A stretch of DNA of 64,000 nucleotides from CAWHXG01 sp963833235 (GTDB lineage: Bacteria; Pseudomonadota; Alphaproteobacteria; Rhodobacterales; Rhodobacteraceae), in contig CAWHXG010000001.1 in NCBI GenBank assembly GCA_963833235.1, forward strand, positions 248,001-312,000. The letters run 5' to 3'. Numbering within the stretch: the first letter of the stretch is position 1; the number at the start of each line of letters is the position of its first letter. This document shows, piece after piece, positions 1 to 9,033 of this stretch. Position numbers and translations under genes: made by a program. The notes under the pieces were generated by a model, which did no database searches, was not told the origin of the DNA, and saw only the letters and a list, made by a program, of their open reading frames with translations.

Positions 1-749
1 ATGCCCGTGTTGACGATCGTGGCGCCGGCCGCCTCGACGGCCTGGGCCAAGTGAACCACCTCCTCCCAGCTTTGCCCGTCGGGCACGAGATCGAGCAGGG
101 AAATCCGGTAGATCAGGATGAAATCCGGCCCGACGGCGGCACGGCAACGGCGCACGACCTCTACCGGCAGTCGCATCCGGTTTTCGCAGGACCCGCCCCA
201 GCGATCAGTGCGCCGGTTGGTGTGCCGCGCGAGGAACTGGTTGATGAGATAGCCTTCGGAGCCCATGATCTCGACACCGTCGAACCCCGCCTCGCGCGCC
301 CGCATCGCGGCAGTCACCATGTCGGAGATTTGCGTCTCTATGCCGGCTTCGTCGAGTTCCCGGGGCGGATGGGGCGAGATCGGCGACTTGATGGCGGAGG
401 GGGCCACTGCGGTCGGCGCAAAGGCATAGCGCCCGGCATGAAGGATCTGCATGGCGATCCGGCCGCCGGCGCTATGCACAGCATCGGTCACGATACGGTT
501 GTTGGCGATGTCTGCTGCATCGAAGAGACCCGCCGCCCCTGGTAGCACCGCGCCCTCGGCGTTGGGCGCCATGCCGCCCGTCACGATGAGCGCCGCGCCG
601 CCTTCCGCCCGCTCCGCGTAGAAACGTGCGGCGGCTTGCCAGTCGCCGGCTTCTTCAAGGCCCGTATGCATCGAGCCCATGATCGCGCGGTTGGGCAGCG
701 TAAGAAAGCCAAGGTCGAGCGGCGATAGAAGATGTGGGAAGGGTGCCAT
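1..749 (-). CDS. NADH:flavin oxidoreductase / 2,4-dienoyl-CoA reductase-like, partial
   Basis: Reading the minus strand from an ATG at 747-749 gives 249 uninterrupted codons that run off the window edge, so only the N-terminal FMN-binding barrel portion is present. The product opens MAPFPHLLSPLDLGF and contains the landmarks of the old yellow enzyme family: GSMHTGLEE, LHAGRYA, GSEGYLINQFL, HTNRRTDRWGG and DFILIYRISLLD. This combination is typical of the FadH/2,4-dienoyl-CoA reductase branch, which uses FMN (and usually FAD plus a 4Fe-4S cluster in the missing C-terminal half) to reduce conjugated enoyl-CoA esters. It is divergent from the catabolic cluster starting at 827, and a role in that pathway is inferred from position only. 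Family assignment is firm; the exact substrate is unknown. Confidence 0.88.
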   Translation of the reverse strand, partial: MAPFPHLLSPLDLGFLTLPNRAIMGSMHTGLEEAGDWQAAARFYAERAEGGAALIVTGGMAPNAEGAVLPGAAGLFDAADIANNRIVTDAVHSAGGRIAMQILHAGRYAFAPTAVAPSAIKSPISPHPPRELDEAGIETQISDMVTAAMRAREAGFDGVEIMGSEGYLINQFLARHTNRRTDRWGGSCENRMRLPVEVVRRCRAAVGPDFILIYRISLLDLVPDGQSWEEVVHLAQAVEAAGATIVNTG

Positions 750-826
750 TGCCGCTGCCTCCGTCATTGCGATTGCTTGGGATTTGCGTGCCGCCTCGCT
801 ATGCCTGCCGAAGCGGGAGGACCGAC

Positions 827-1624
827 ATGCAACAAGCTATGGATTTCGGCGCGGAAAGCGCGGCGCTTGCCAAGGATCTGGCGCGGCTGGCGCCCGAGGA
901 CTGGACCCGGCCCACCGAGTTCAAGGGCTGGACGCCCGACGACATCCTTGTGCACCTGCATTTCTGGAACATGGCACAGGACCGCGCGCTGACCGATCCG
1001 GACGAGTTCCGGGCCGATCTCGAGACCGTTGTTCGGGCCGTGGCCGAGGGACGGGGGCGCGCGGCGGAAAACGCGCACGTCGGACTCCGCGGCGGCAAGC
1101 TTCTCGAAACCTGGCGTACGCGGGCCGCCGAAATGGCCGCGCGTTGGCGAACGGTCGATCCGAAGGCGCGCGTGCCTTGGGTCGGTCCGGACATGTCGGC
1201 GCGTTCCGCGATGACGGCCCGGCAGATGGAGACCTGGGCGCACGGTTTGGCGATCTACGACCTGATGGGGTGGGATCGGGCGGAACATGACCGCCTGCGC
1301 AATGTGGTGCATCTGGGGGTTTCCGCCTTTTCCTGGTCGTTCCATGTTCAAGGTCTCGCCCCGCCCGAACACATGCCGTTTCTTCTCCTCACCGCGCCGT
1401 CCGGCAAGATCTGGGCGTATGGCGACCCCGCCTCCGAGGCGCGGATCGAGGGCGCCGCCGCAGATTTTGCCAAGGTCGTGACCCAGACCCGCAACATCGC
1501 CGACACTTCGCTTGCCGTGTCGGGCCCAGTGGCCGAACTTTGGATGCGCCGCGCTCAGTGCTTTGCCGGGCCGAGGGAAACGCCGCCTCCCCCCGGGACC
1601 CGCTTTCGGCGCGACAAAAGCTGA
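827..1624 (+). CDS. TIGR03084-type metal-binding protein (DinB/MDMPI-like)
   Basis: A 265-residue protein, started at ATG 827 because a CGGGAGG ribosome site lies just upstream; the frame is open further back but without a good start. The N-terminal half looks like the DinB/mycothiol-dependent isomerase helical bundle (WTRPTEFKGWTPDDILVHL, with His residues placed to bind a metal). Near the C-terminus the segment CFAGPRETPPPPGTR is the signature I associate with the TIGR03084 family. These proteins often sit in acyl-CoA or terpenoid-type catabolic clusters, but their reaction is not established. It lies 72 bp before the phosphotransferase gene and is probably co-regulated, although a promoter-like sequence lies between the two. 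Confidence 0.75.
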   Translation: MQQAMDFGAESAALAKDLARLAPEDWTRPTEFKGWTPDDILVHLHFWNMAQDRALTDPDEFRADLETVVRAVAEGRGRAAENAHVGLRGGKLLETWRTRAAEMAARWRTVDPKARVPWVGPDMSARSAMTARQMETWAHGLAIYDLMGWDRAEHDRLRNVVHLGVSAFSWSFHVQGLAPPEHMPFLLLTAPSGKIWAYGDPASEARIEGAAADFAKVVTQTRNIADTSLAVSGPVAELWMRRAQCFAGPRETPPPPGTRFRRDKS

Positions 1625-1629
1625 CGATT

Positions 1630-1640
1630 TCGTCGGACGT
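1630..1640. promoter_or_regulatory. Candidate GntR/FCD operator (site A)
   Basis: TCGTCGGACGT nearly fits the FCD-type GntR consensus TnGTnnnACnA (last base differs). It lies just upstream of a promoter-like -35 and resembles a second site at 7908-7918 before the TRAP operon. Binding by the GntR protein encoded at 2722 is inference. Confidence 0.45.
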
Positions 1641-1646
1641 TTCTGT

Positions 1647-1676
1647 TTGACTCTACATCCGGCCGCACGCTTTAAT
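1647..1676 (+). promoter_or_regulatory. Candidate sigma-70 promoter for the phosphotransferase operon
   Basis: TTGACT at 1647-1652 and TTTAAT at 1671-1676 are separated by 18 bp and sit about 20 bp ahead of the GGGAGGAG ribosome site of the gene at 1697. The match is by eye only. Confidence 0.4.
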
Positions 1677-1696
1677 CAAGCCTCGGGAGGAGCGGC

Positions 1697-2725
1697 ATGG
1701 ACCTGCTGGAAACACCGGAAGGGCGCGCGTCACTCGACCGCTGGATGCAGGCGCAGGTCGATGGATTTCGCGGCCCGCTTGAGGTACGCAAGTTTGCCGG
1801 CGGGCAATCCAATCCCACCTACCTCGTTTCGGCCGCCTCCGGGCGTTACGTACTTCGGTCGCGGCCGTGGGGGCCAATCCTTCCAACCGCCCATGCGGTG
1901 GATCGGGAGTTCAGGATCCTGACCGCGCTCGGCGGATCCGATGTGCCTGTCCCCCGCCCCCTGGCGCTCTGCCAGAACGAAGACGTGATCGGGCGGATGT
2001 TCTATATCATGGCCCATGTCGAGGGACGGGTGGAGTATGATCCGCGCCTGCCGGGCTATTCGACGGAAGACCGCGCGCGGATCTTCGACTCGATGAACCA
2101 GACCGTGGCCAAGCTTCATAGTCTCGACCCGGAGCGTCTCGGCCTGTCGGAGTTCGGCCGCCCGGGAAGCTATGTGGAGCGGCAGGTCAACCGCTGGACC
2201 GAGCAGTATCGCGCCTCCGAGGGGGCTCCAATCGAGGCGATGGACCGGCTGATCGACTGGCTGCCGGCTCATATGCCAGCCGAGAGCGATGTGCGGGTGA
2301 TCCATGGCGACTACCGGCTCGACAATCTGATCCTGCACCCGACCGAGCCCCGCGTGACAGCCGTGCTCGATTGGGAGCTCTGGACGCTCGGAGATCCGAT
2401 GGTCGACTTCGCTTATCACATGCTCACATGGCGGGTTTCGCCGGATCTGTTTCGGGGTCTGGCAGGGGTCGACCACGCCGCGCTTGGCATCCCGGACGAG
2501 ACGGATTACCTCGACCGATACCTCGCGCGGACCGGCCTGCCGCACCCCAAAAATTGGGAATTCTTCCTTGTGTTCAGCCTGTTCCGGATCGCCGCGATCC
2601 TGCAAGGCATCGCACGGCGCGCCGAGGACGGCACCGCCGCCGACGCCAACGCAGCAAGGACCGGGACACGGGCGCGCCCGCTGGCGGAGCGTGCCTGGGA
2701 CATGGCCCGGGCGGCACGGCCATGA
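1697..2725 (+). CDS. Phosphotransferase family protein (ACAD10/11 kinase-domain-like)
   Basis: A 342-residue APH/choline-kinase-fold protein with the catalytic loop VIHGDYRLDNLIL around residue 204 and the metal-binding DWELWTLGDP around residue 226; the nucleotide-binding region near the N-terminus reads FAGGQSNPTYLV. The whole protein resembles the N-terminal kinase domain of human ACAD10/ACAD11 and the bacterial LvaA group, which phosphorylate 4-hydroxyacyl-CoA esters so that a partner dehydrogenase can remove the phosphate. A separate ACAD11-like dehydrogenase is encoded at 12407 in the same cluster, so the two may form a split version of that enzyme. Start codon ATG 1697 follows GGGAGGAG. 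The stop overlaps the next start (ATGA). The family is clear; the substrate is inferred. Confidence 0.82.
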   Translation: MDLLETPEGRASLDRWMQAQVDGFRGPLEVRKFAGGQSNPTYLVSAASGRYVLRSRPWGPILPTAHAVDREFRILTALGGSDVPVPRPLALCQNEDVIGRMFYIMAHVEGRVEYDPRLPGYSTEDRARIFDSMNQTVAKLHSLDPERLGLSEFGRPGSYVERQVNRWTEQYRASEGAPIEAMDRLIDWLPAHMPAESDVRVIHGDYRLDNLILHPTEPRVTAVLDWELWTLGDPMVDFAYHMLTWRVSPDLFRGLAGVDHAALGIPDETDYLDRYLARTGLPHPKNWEFFLVFSLFRIAAILQGIARRAEDGTAADANAARTGTRARPLAERAWDMARAARP

Positions 2726-3429
2726 CCGCGCATCGGCCGAAATCCTCCAGCCCGGGCCTGCGCCCGGTCAGTTCGTCGGATGCGCTTTACGCCGACGTGA
2801 TCCGCGGCCTCTACGAAGGGCGCTTCATTGCCGGGCAACGCCTGCTCGAACCGGACCTGATGCGCCAGTACGCGATTGGTCGTGGCAGCGTGCGCGAGGC
2901 ACTGAAACGCCTTGCGGCCGAGGGTGTCGTCCTATCCCATCCCCATCGCGGTGCACAGATCCGCCACCTGACCCGACGAGAGGCGCTCAACGCGCTTCTC
3001 GTGCTGGAGCGGCTGATCGGGCTTGCGGCCAGTCAGGCGGCCGCGGCTGTCCTCGCCGGTGAAAGCGCCGCGGACTTCGAGCAGGCGCTGGCATCGGTGC
3101 TGGAGCACGAGGCCTTGCCCGATTCCTTCGAGTTCATGCGCGCCCGCAATCGCTTGTATCGTGCCATGCTCGATTTGGCCGGAAACGCGGAATTGTCGCG
3201 TCTGCTGCCTAGTCTCAACGTGAACCTGATCCGGGCGCAGACGCGCACGCCGAACGGCGCTGGCCGTTTCGCCGACTACCGCGCGATGGGGGCGGCCATC
3301 GTCGGCGGGCGCCCAGAGGCAGCCGAAATTACGGCACGGGCCCATGTGCTGAACATCGCGAAGGCGGTGGAGACCCTGCCGCAGAGTTTCTTTGCCCCCG
3401 ATCCAGACAACAGGGGCGCCGATGTCTGA
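2722..3429 (+). CDS. GntR family transcriptional regulator (FCD subgroup)
   Basis: A 235-residue regulator starting at the ATG that overlaps the previous stop codon. Residues about 17-80 form the winged helix-turn-helix (DVIRGLYEGRFIAGQRL, then RGSVREALKRLAAEGVV), and the remainder is the helical FCD ligand-binding domain. Regulators of this class usually sense a CoA-pathway acid or sugar acid and repress their own cluster. The gene sits inside the operon it probably controls, overlapping both neighbours by a few bases. Two sites fitting the FCD operator pattern, at 1630-1640 and 7908-7918, are obvious targets. The ligand is unknown. Confidence 0.88.
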   Translation: MTAHRPKSSSPGLRPVSSSDALYADVIRGLYEGRFIAGQRLLEPDLMRQYAIGRGSVREALKRLAAEGVVLSHPHRGAQIRHLTRREALNALLVLERLIGLAASQAAAAVLAGESAADFEQALASVLEHEALPDSFEFMRARNRLYRAMLDLAGNAELSRLLPSLNVNLIRAQTRTPNGAGRFADYRAMGAAIVGGRPEAAEITARAHVLNIAKAVETLPQSFFAPDPDNRGADV

Positions 3430-4297
3430 GCCCGCAATCCTGACCTGTGCTCTCAACGGTGTCCTGACAGACCCGCGCCAGTACCCAGTGCCGGTGACCC
3501 CGGCAGAGATGGCCGCGGAGGCGCGCCGCGCGTGGGAGGCGGGCGCAAGCGCCATGCATCTTCACCTGCGCGCACAAGCCCCAGGCGAGGGGCACAAGGC
3601 AAGCTGGGACCCCGACCTTTCGGCCGAAATACAGGCCGAAATCCGTGCCACCTGCCCTGGCGTGATCCTCAATCATACCACAGGCTTCGTCGGACCCGGC
3701 TATGAGGTGGCGCTCGACTGTGTGCGTGCGACGCGGCCCGAATTGGCGGCCTGCAACGCTGGATCGCTCAACTATCTCAAGACCCGCTCCGACGGGTCCT
3801 GGGCCTGGCCACCGATGCTGTTCGACAATCCGGTTGAAAAGATCGAGACCGTTCTAGCAGCCTTCGAAGAGGCCGGAAGCCTGCCGGAATGGGAGTGTTT
3901 CGACACCGGCATCCTACGCAGCGTTGGCATGTTCCGCGAAACGGGCCTTTGGGCGGGGCGCACCGTCGTGAACCTCGTGATGGGGGTCGCCTCCGGCATG
4001 CCCGCCGATGCCGACCTGCTGCCGCTTTTGCTGCGCTACATGCCCGACGGTGCGGAATGGCAAGTGACCGTGATCGGGCGCGCCGAGATCTGGCCGCTCC
4101 ATTTTCGCGCGGCGGAGTTGGGCGGTAACTTGCGCGCCGGGCTGGAGGACGGCTTCTGGCGCGAGGATGGCAGCCGAGCCGTCTCCAATGGCGATCTGAT
4201 AGCCGATCTGGCCCGCATCGCCGAGGCCGCCGGCCGACAGATCGCATCGCCAGCGGAGGCCCGCGCGCGGCTTGGCCTGGCCGAGGCAAAGGCATGA
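3422..4297 (+). CDS. 3-keto-5-aminohexanoate cleavage enzyme family (BKACE, DUF849)
   Basis: A 291-residue protein of the BKACE family. These zinc-dependent enzymes condense a beta-keto acid with acetyl-CoA and release acetoacetate plus a new acyl-CoA. The metal ligands are visible as HLHLR around residue 45, with NHTTGF and the barrel strands ITCALNGVL-type at the N-terminus. Start at ATG 3422 overlaps the end of the GntR gene; the stop overlaps the carboxyltransferase start. In this cluster it would process a beta-keto acid intermediate; which one cannot be told from sequence. Length is normal for the family. Confidence 0.85.
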   Translation: MSEPAILTCALNGVLTDPRQYPVPVTPAEMAAEARRAWEAGASAMHLHLRAQAPGEGHKASWDPDLSAEIQAEIRATCPGVILNHTTGFVGPGYEVALDCVRATRPELAACNAGSLNYLKTRSDGSWAWPPMLFDNPVEKIETVLAAFEEAGSLPEWECFDTGILRSVGMFRETGLWAGRTVVNLVMGVASGMPADADLLPLLLRYMPDGAEWQVTVIGRAEIWPLHFRAAELGGNLRAGLEDGFWREDGSRAVSNGDLIADLARIAEAAGRQIASPAEARARLGLAEAKA

Positions 4298-5919
4298 GCG
4301 CGCTTGGCACCCGCGTCGCGCCGGAAAGCGCGGAATTCACCGCCAATGCCGCGCGGATGCAGGCCTTGCTCGACCGGCTGCGCGAGATCGAGGCCCGCAC
4401 CGAGGCCGCGTCCGACCGCTCGCGGGCCCGGTTCGAGAAACGCGGCCAGCTTTTGCCGCGGGCGCGGGTCGCGCTTCTGCTGGATCCGGGCCAGCCATTT
4501 CTCGAATTATCCACCCTGGCCGGCTACTGTTTCGACACCGAGGATCCCGCCGAAAGCGTAGCGGGCGGAGGGCTGATCGCCGGCATTGGCGTGGTCAGCG
4601 GGCGGCGCGTGATGATGGTGGCCAATGACAGCGGTATCGCCGCGGGCGCGCTACAGCCCTACGGCCTTGCCAAGGTGCTGCGCGCGCAGGAAATCGCCTT
4701 GGAGAACCGCCTTCCCTACGTGCAGCTGGTGGAAAGCGCTGGGGCCAACCTGCTGGCCTATAAGGTCGAGGATTTCGTCCATGGCGGCAAGCTCTTTCGC
4801 AATCTCGCCCGGCTTTCAGCGGCGGGCCTTCCGGTGGTGACAGTGACCCATGGCTCCTCCACGGCGGGGGGCGCGTACCAGACGGGGCTGTCCGACTACA
4901 TCGTTATGGTGCGCGGGCGCACCCGGGCCTTTCTCGCCGGGCCGCCGCTACTGAAGGCGGCTACGGGCGAAATCGCTAACGAGGAGGATCTGGGCGGCGC
5001 CGAGATGCACACCACCGTCTCGGGTCTCGGCGACTACCTGGCCGAAGATGACCGGCACGCTATCGGCCTTGCGCGGGGCATCATCGACGGGCTCGGCTGG
5101 GACAGCATCGATGCCGATCTCGCCGTACGTCTTTCCGCTGATCCGCCGCTCCATTCGGCGGACGAACTGCTGGGCGTGATGCCCGCCGATCCGCGCCGCC
5201 CCGTCGACATGCGCGAGGTAATCGCGCGGATCGTCGACGGCTCGCGCTTCGCGGAAATCGGCATGGGCTACGGCCCGGCAACCGTCTGCGGCACCGCGCA
5301 TCTGGCGGGCCGGTCACTCGGGATCATAACCAACAACGGCCCGCTTGACGTGGCCGGCGCCAACAAGGCCACGCATTTCATCCAGCTTTGCGGGCAGGCG
5401 GGCACGCCGCTGCTGTATCTCAACAACACGACGGGGTTCCTCGTCGGCACCGAGACTGAGCGCGCGGGCATGATCAAGCATGGCTCGAAGATGATCCAGG
5501 CGGTAACTTCGGTGGCGGTGCCTCAGATCACGCTGTTCTGCGGAGCCTCCTTTGGGGCCGGGAACTACGGCATGTGCGGCCGCGGCTTCGGTCCGCGCTT
5601 TGCCTTTTCCTGGCCCAATGCCCAGACCGCCGTGATGGGTTCCGAACAAGCCGCCGAGACGATGCGCTATATCTCCGAAAGTGCCGCGCGACGCCGGGGG
5701 ACGGAGCCAGACGCAGGCGAACTCGACGCCCTGCGCGACCGGATCTCGGAACACTTCAAGAGCCAGATGGACGTCTTTGCAACCTCCGCCCGATTGCTCG
5801 ATGATAGTGTTATCGACCCTCGCCAGACCCGGGCGATCCTGGCCGAGGCCTTCGATATCGCGCTGGCCGGGGACGCACGCAGGCCGCGCCCGGTGCAATA
5901 CGGGGTCGCCCGTCCATGA
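4294..5919 (+). CDS. Acyl-CoA carboxylase, carboxyltransferase (beta) subunit
   Basis: A 541-residue carboxyltransferase with the two crotonase-like domains of the methylcrotonyl-/geranyl-CoA carboxylase group. Marker segments are GTVTHGSSTAGGAYQ-like around residue 185, the oxyanion region LNNTTGFLVGTETERAG around residue 375, and GASFGAGNYGMCGRGF around residue 420. It transfers CO2 from carboxybiotin to an unsaturated acyl-CoA, working with the biotin-bearing subunit encoded immediately downstream (4-bp ATGA overlap). The MKHGSKMIQAVT-type stretch is closer in my reading to MCC/GCC enzymes than to propionyl-CoA carboxylase, but substrate choice needs phylogeny. Confidence 0.88.
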   Translation: MSALGTRVAPESAEFTANAARMQALLDRLREIEARTEAASDRSRARFEKRGQLLPRARVALLLDPGQPFLELSTLAGYCFDTEDPAESVAGGGLIAGIGVVSGRRVMMVANDSGIAAGALQPYGLAKVLRAQEIALENRLPYVQLVESAGANLLAYKVEDFVHGGKLFRNLARLSAAGLPVVTVTHGSSTAGGAYQTGLSDYIVMVRGRTRAFLAGPPLLKAATGEIANEEDLGGAEMHTTVSGLGDYLAEDDRHAIGLARGIIDGLGWDSIDADLAVRLSADPPLHSADELLGVMPADPRRPVDMREVIARIVDGSRFAEIGMGYGPATVCGTAHLAGRSLGIITNNGPLDVAGANKATHFIQLCGQAGTPLLYLNNTTGFLVGTETERAGMIKHGSKMIQAVTSVAVPQITLFCGASFGAGNYGMCGRGFGPRFAFSWPNAQTAVMGSEQAAETMRYISESAARRRGTEPDAGELDALRDRISEHFKSQMDVFATSARLLDDSVIDPRQTRAILAEAFDIALAGDARRPRPVQYGVARP

Positions 5920-7874
5920 CCGCCACGCCGTTTTCCACGCTGCTGGTCGCCAATCGGGGCGAAATCGCCCGCCGCGTGATCCGAAGCGCGCGCACGATGG
6001 GATTACGCACCGTGGCGGTCTATTCCGACGCCGACCGCCACGCGCCGCATGTGACCGAGGCAGACCTATCCGTCTGTCTGGGCCCGGCAGCGCCCGGCGA
6101 GTCCTATCTTTCCATCAAAGCGATCATTGCGGCCGCAGGGCGCGCAGGGGCGGAGGCGATCCACCCAGGCTACGGGTTCCTGTCGGAAAACGCCAATTTT
6201 GCGCGCGCATGCAGCGAAGCCGGACTGGTCTTCGTCGGTCCGCGTGCGGAGACCATTGCGACTATGGGCGACAAGGCCGCGGCGAAGGCGGCGATGGCGT
6301 CGGCCGGTCTTCCATGCCTGCCCGGCGCCGATCTGGATGATCCCGACGACGACGTGGCGCTGCGGACCGCCGCCGACCGCATCGGCTACCCGGTCATGTT
6401 GAAGGCAGTGGCTGGCGGTGGCGGGCGCGGCATGCGGCGGGTCGATACCCCAGACGCCCTGCCAGGCGCACTACGCGCGGCTCGCGCCGAGGCAGCCAGC
6501 GCTTTTGGCGACGACCGAGTGATGCTGGAGCGCGCGCTGATCGCGACGCGGCATGTCGAAATCCAAGTACTAGGCGACCGCCACGGCAGTGTCATCCACC
6601 TGGGTGAACGCGACTGCTCGGTGCAGCGGCGCAACCAGAAGCTGGTGGAGGAAGCGCCCTGCCCCGGGATCGACGCCGCGCAGCGCACCCGGATGGGCGA
6701 GGCCGCCGTGCGGGCGGCAGCCGCTATCGGATACGAAGGGGCGGGCACCTTCGAATTTCTGCTCGACGCCGAAGGCAGCTACTACTTTATGGAAATGAAC
6801 ACGCGGCTCCAAGTCGAGCATCCGGTGACGGAGGCGCTGACCGGGCTCGACCTCGTGGCACTTCAGCTGAAGATCGCCATGGGGGAACCTTTGCCGCTTG
6901 CCCAGTCGGAGGTGCGCCTCGAGGGGCATTCCATCGAGGTTCGGCTTTGCGCCGAGGACGCGGAATTTGTGCCGCAGGCTGGCCGGATTGCGGCCTGGCA
7001 TCCCGCCCCGGGGCTTCGGGTCGATGCCGGGATCGAGACCGGCACTGAGATCCCGCCACACTACAATTCTCTCGTCGCCAAGCTGATCGCCCATGGCCCG
7101 GACCGGGAAACCGCGCGTACGGCGTTGCTGCGTGGCCTGCGCGAAACCGTGGTGTTCGGGGTGGAAACCAATCTCGGCCTGCTTGCGCAGGTGCTGGAGC
7201 ATCCGGAATTCGCCTCGGGGACCGCCACTACTGGATTTCTCGGCACTCATGGTGCGGCGATGGCGCCCCCCGCCGCGGCGGCAGGGACGATCCGGCTGGC
7301 AGCGCTGCTGCTGCGGCTGACGGCGACAGGCATGTCCGGCGGTGCCGAGGCCGGTAGGGCGGCGGCCTGCGGCTTTTTCGTGCCGCTGCGGCTGTCGCTC
7401 CGCGGCGAGACCCATGAGGTGGATGTCGCACCCCTGAACGATGGCGGCCTTCGGGCACGCGACGAAAGCGGCCAGACCGACCTGAAATTGCTGGCGCGTC
7501 ACGCGGGCGCGGTCGAGGTGGATGTCGACGGGTTAGGCTTGCGGATCCCGGTCTGGCGGTCGGGAGACCGACTGGATTTCCTGTGGCAGGGCGAGATCTG
7601 GCATTTCGAGGACTTGAGCATGCGATCTGAGACCGCCGTCGGCGGCGCTTCGGATGGCGTCCTGATGGCGCCGATGAGCGGGCTAGTGCACGCGATCCAT
7701 TGCGAGGTCGGTGCTCGGATCGAAGCGGGCACACCAATCCTGTCGCTAGAGGCCATGAAGATGGAGCACGATCTCGCCCTGCCGGTCGACGGCACGCTGG
7801 CGGAACTGCGGGTGTCGGCGGGTGCGCAGGTCCGGGCCGGGCAGGTGCTGGCACTGTTTTCGCGCGACGACTGA
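5916..7874 (+). CDS. Acyl-CoA carboxylase, biotin carboxylase/BCCP (alpha) subunit
   Basis: A 652-residue alpha subunit. The N-terminal biotin carboxylase region begins LLVANRGEIARRVIRSARTMG; the ATP-grasp glycine loop GGGGRGMRRV lies near residue 168 and the active-site stretch EMNTRLQVEHPVTE near residue 293. A C-terminal BCCP domain carries EAMKMEH, with the biotinylated lysine at about residue 615. It carboxylates its own biotin using ATP and bicarbonate and hands the group to the beta subunit encoded just upstream. Length and domain order are standard for MCC/PCC-type alpha subunits. The 112 bp after it hold the promoter region of the TRAP transporter genes. Confidence 0.92.
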   Translation: MTATPFSTLLVANRGEIARRVIRSARTMGLRTVAVYSDADRHAPHVTEADLSVCLGPAAPGESYLSIKAIIAAAGRAGAEAIHPGYGFLSENANFARACSEAGLVFVGPRAETIATMGDKAAAKAAMASAGLPCLPGADLDDPDDDVALRTAADRIGYPVMLKAVAGGGGRGMRRVDTPDALPGALRAARAEAASAFGDDRVMLERALIATRHVEIQVLGDRHGSVIHLGERDCSVQRRNQKLVEEAPCPGIDAAQRTRMGEAAVRAAAAIGYEGAGTFEFLLDAEGSYYFMEMNTRLQVEHPVTEALTGLDLVALQLKIAMGEPLPLAQSEVRLEGHSIEVRLCAEDAEFVPQAGRIAAWHPAPGLRVDAGIETGTEIPPHYNSLVAKLIAHGPDRETARTALLRGLRETVVFGVETNLGLLAQVLEHPEFASGTATTGFLGTHGAAMAPPAAAAGTIRLAALLLRLTATGMSGGAEAGRAAACGFFVPLRLSLRGETHEVDVAPLNDGGLRARDESGQTDLKLLARHAGAVEVDVDGLGLRIPVWRSGDRLDFLWQGEIWHFEDLSMRSETAVGGASDGVLMAPMSGLVHAIHCEVGARIEAGTPILSLEAMKMEHDLALPVDGTLAELRVSAGAQVRAGQVLALFSRDD

Positions 7875-7907
7875 CGGCCGACGTCTCAGGCGGGGCGACT
7901 GACGCAA

Positions 7908-7918
7908 TCGTCCGACGA
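7908..7918. promoter_or_regulatory. Candidate GntR/FCD operator (site B)
   Basis: TCGTCCGACGA fits TnGTnnnACnA exactly and is the core of a perfect 7+1+7 palindrome (AATCGTC-C-GACGATT, 7906-7920). It sits 68 bp upstream of dctP. The overlapping GACGATTTCGT (7914-7924) and CGTTTCTGTT (7939-7948) also occur at site A. Confidence 0.5.
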
Positions 7919-7986
7919 TTTCGTAGACTCGAGCCCTCCGTTTCTGTTAGGTTTGGGGCAGTTGGATGTTCAGGGAGGAGTCCACT

Positions 7987-9015
7987 ATGTTCCGATATAC
8001 GACTTTCGTGGCAGGAGCGGTCCTAGGTGCCATGACCTGCGCCCAAGCCCAGGCCGAAACCGTGCTGCGCTATTCGCAATGGCTGCCGCCATCGCATCAA
8101 TTGCGCGTCAACGTCATCGACCCCTACCTCGCGCGTTGGGCCGAGGTGACAGATGGCGAGGTGCGGGTCGAAGGGACACCCGCTATCGTCGGCACGGTGC
8201 CGGGCCAGTTCGATGCCGTGCGCGACGGTCTCGTGGACATCGCCTTCTTCATCAACGGCTATACGCCCGGTCGCCTCGACCTGACGCAGGTGGCCGAACT
8301 GCCGTTTCTCGGCAACAGCGCTGAGGCGAATTCCGTGGCCTTCTGGCGCATCTACGAACGCCACCTTGCCGAGCATGGCGAGTATCGCGGCACGGTTCCG
8401 CTCGCTACCTTCACGCACGGTCCGGGTGCGATCTATTTGACCGAAGACTTCGTTACCTCGCTCGACCAGCTCGAGGGGCAATTGCTGCGGGTTGGCTCAG
8501 AAAGCGTCGGCCGCACAGCCGCGGCATTGGGCGCGGTGCCGGTCCAGACCCCACTGAGCGAGATCTTCGAAAGCCTGTCGACAGGCGTTGTCGACGGCGT
8601 CCTTATGAATCTGGAGGCGGCGCAAAGCTTTAACCTGATAGAGGTCATGCCCAATGCAACGACCATTCCGGGCGGCATCTACAACCTGACCATGTCAATC
8701 GTGATCAATGAGGAAAGCTGGAACGCCCTGACCGAGGAACAGCGGGCGGAAATCATGGCGATTTCGGGCGAACCGCTCGTGCAGGAATTGGGACGCTGGC
8801 AGGATCTCAATGACCAGTCGGCCCGCGAAGCGCTCGAAGCAGCGGGCCAGACCGTGGCCGAGGCCGGCACGGATCTCGTGGCGGAGATGGAGGCGGCGGT
8901 TGAGCCTGTCTACGACCAGTGGATGGAACAGGCCCGCGAGCGCGGCCTGGCCGACCCCGCAGCGGTACTGGCCGATTTCCGCGCCGAAGTGGAACGGATC
9001 GAAAGCGGCATGTGA
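7987..9015 (+). CDS. dctP: TRAP transporter substrate-binding protein (DctP family)
   Basis: A 342-residue periplasmic binding protein. Start ATG 7987 is preferred over an in-frame ATG at 7966 because GGGAGGAG lies 6 bp upstream of 7987 and would fall inside the longer reading. A signal peptide covers residues 1 to about 23 (hydrophobic core, then AQAQA-ET). The mature protein begins VLRYSQWLPPSH and shows the usual DctP landmarks, including GSESVGRTAAALGAVPVQTP, the STGVVDGVL helix and a conserved central arginine-containing segment that binds a carboxylate. It delivers an organic acid to the DctQM membrane pair encoded next. The ligand should match the pathway encoded around it. Confidence 0.9.
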   Translation: MFRYTTFVAGAVLGAMTCAQAQAETVLRYSQWLPPSHQLRVNVIDPYLARWAEVTDGEVRVEGTPAIVGTVPGQFDAVRDGLVDIAFFINGYTPGRLDLTQVAELPFLGNSAEANSVAFWRIYERHLAEHGEYRGTVPLATFTHGPGAIYLTEDFVTSLDQLEGQLLRVGSESVGRTAAALGAVPVQTPLSEIFESLSTGVVDGVLMNLEAAQSFNLIEVMPNATTIPGGIYNLTMSIVINEESWNALTEEQRAEIMAISGEPLVQELGRWQDLNDQSAREALEAAGQTVAEAGTDLVAEMEAAVEPVYDQWMEQARERGLADPAAVLADFRAEVERIESGM

Positions 9016-9033
9016 CGGGGCCGGAACGGCACC

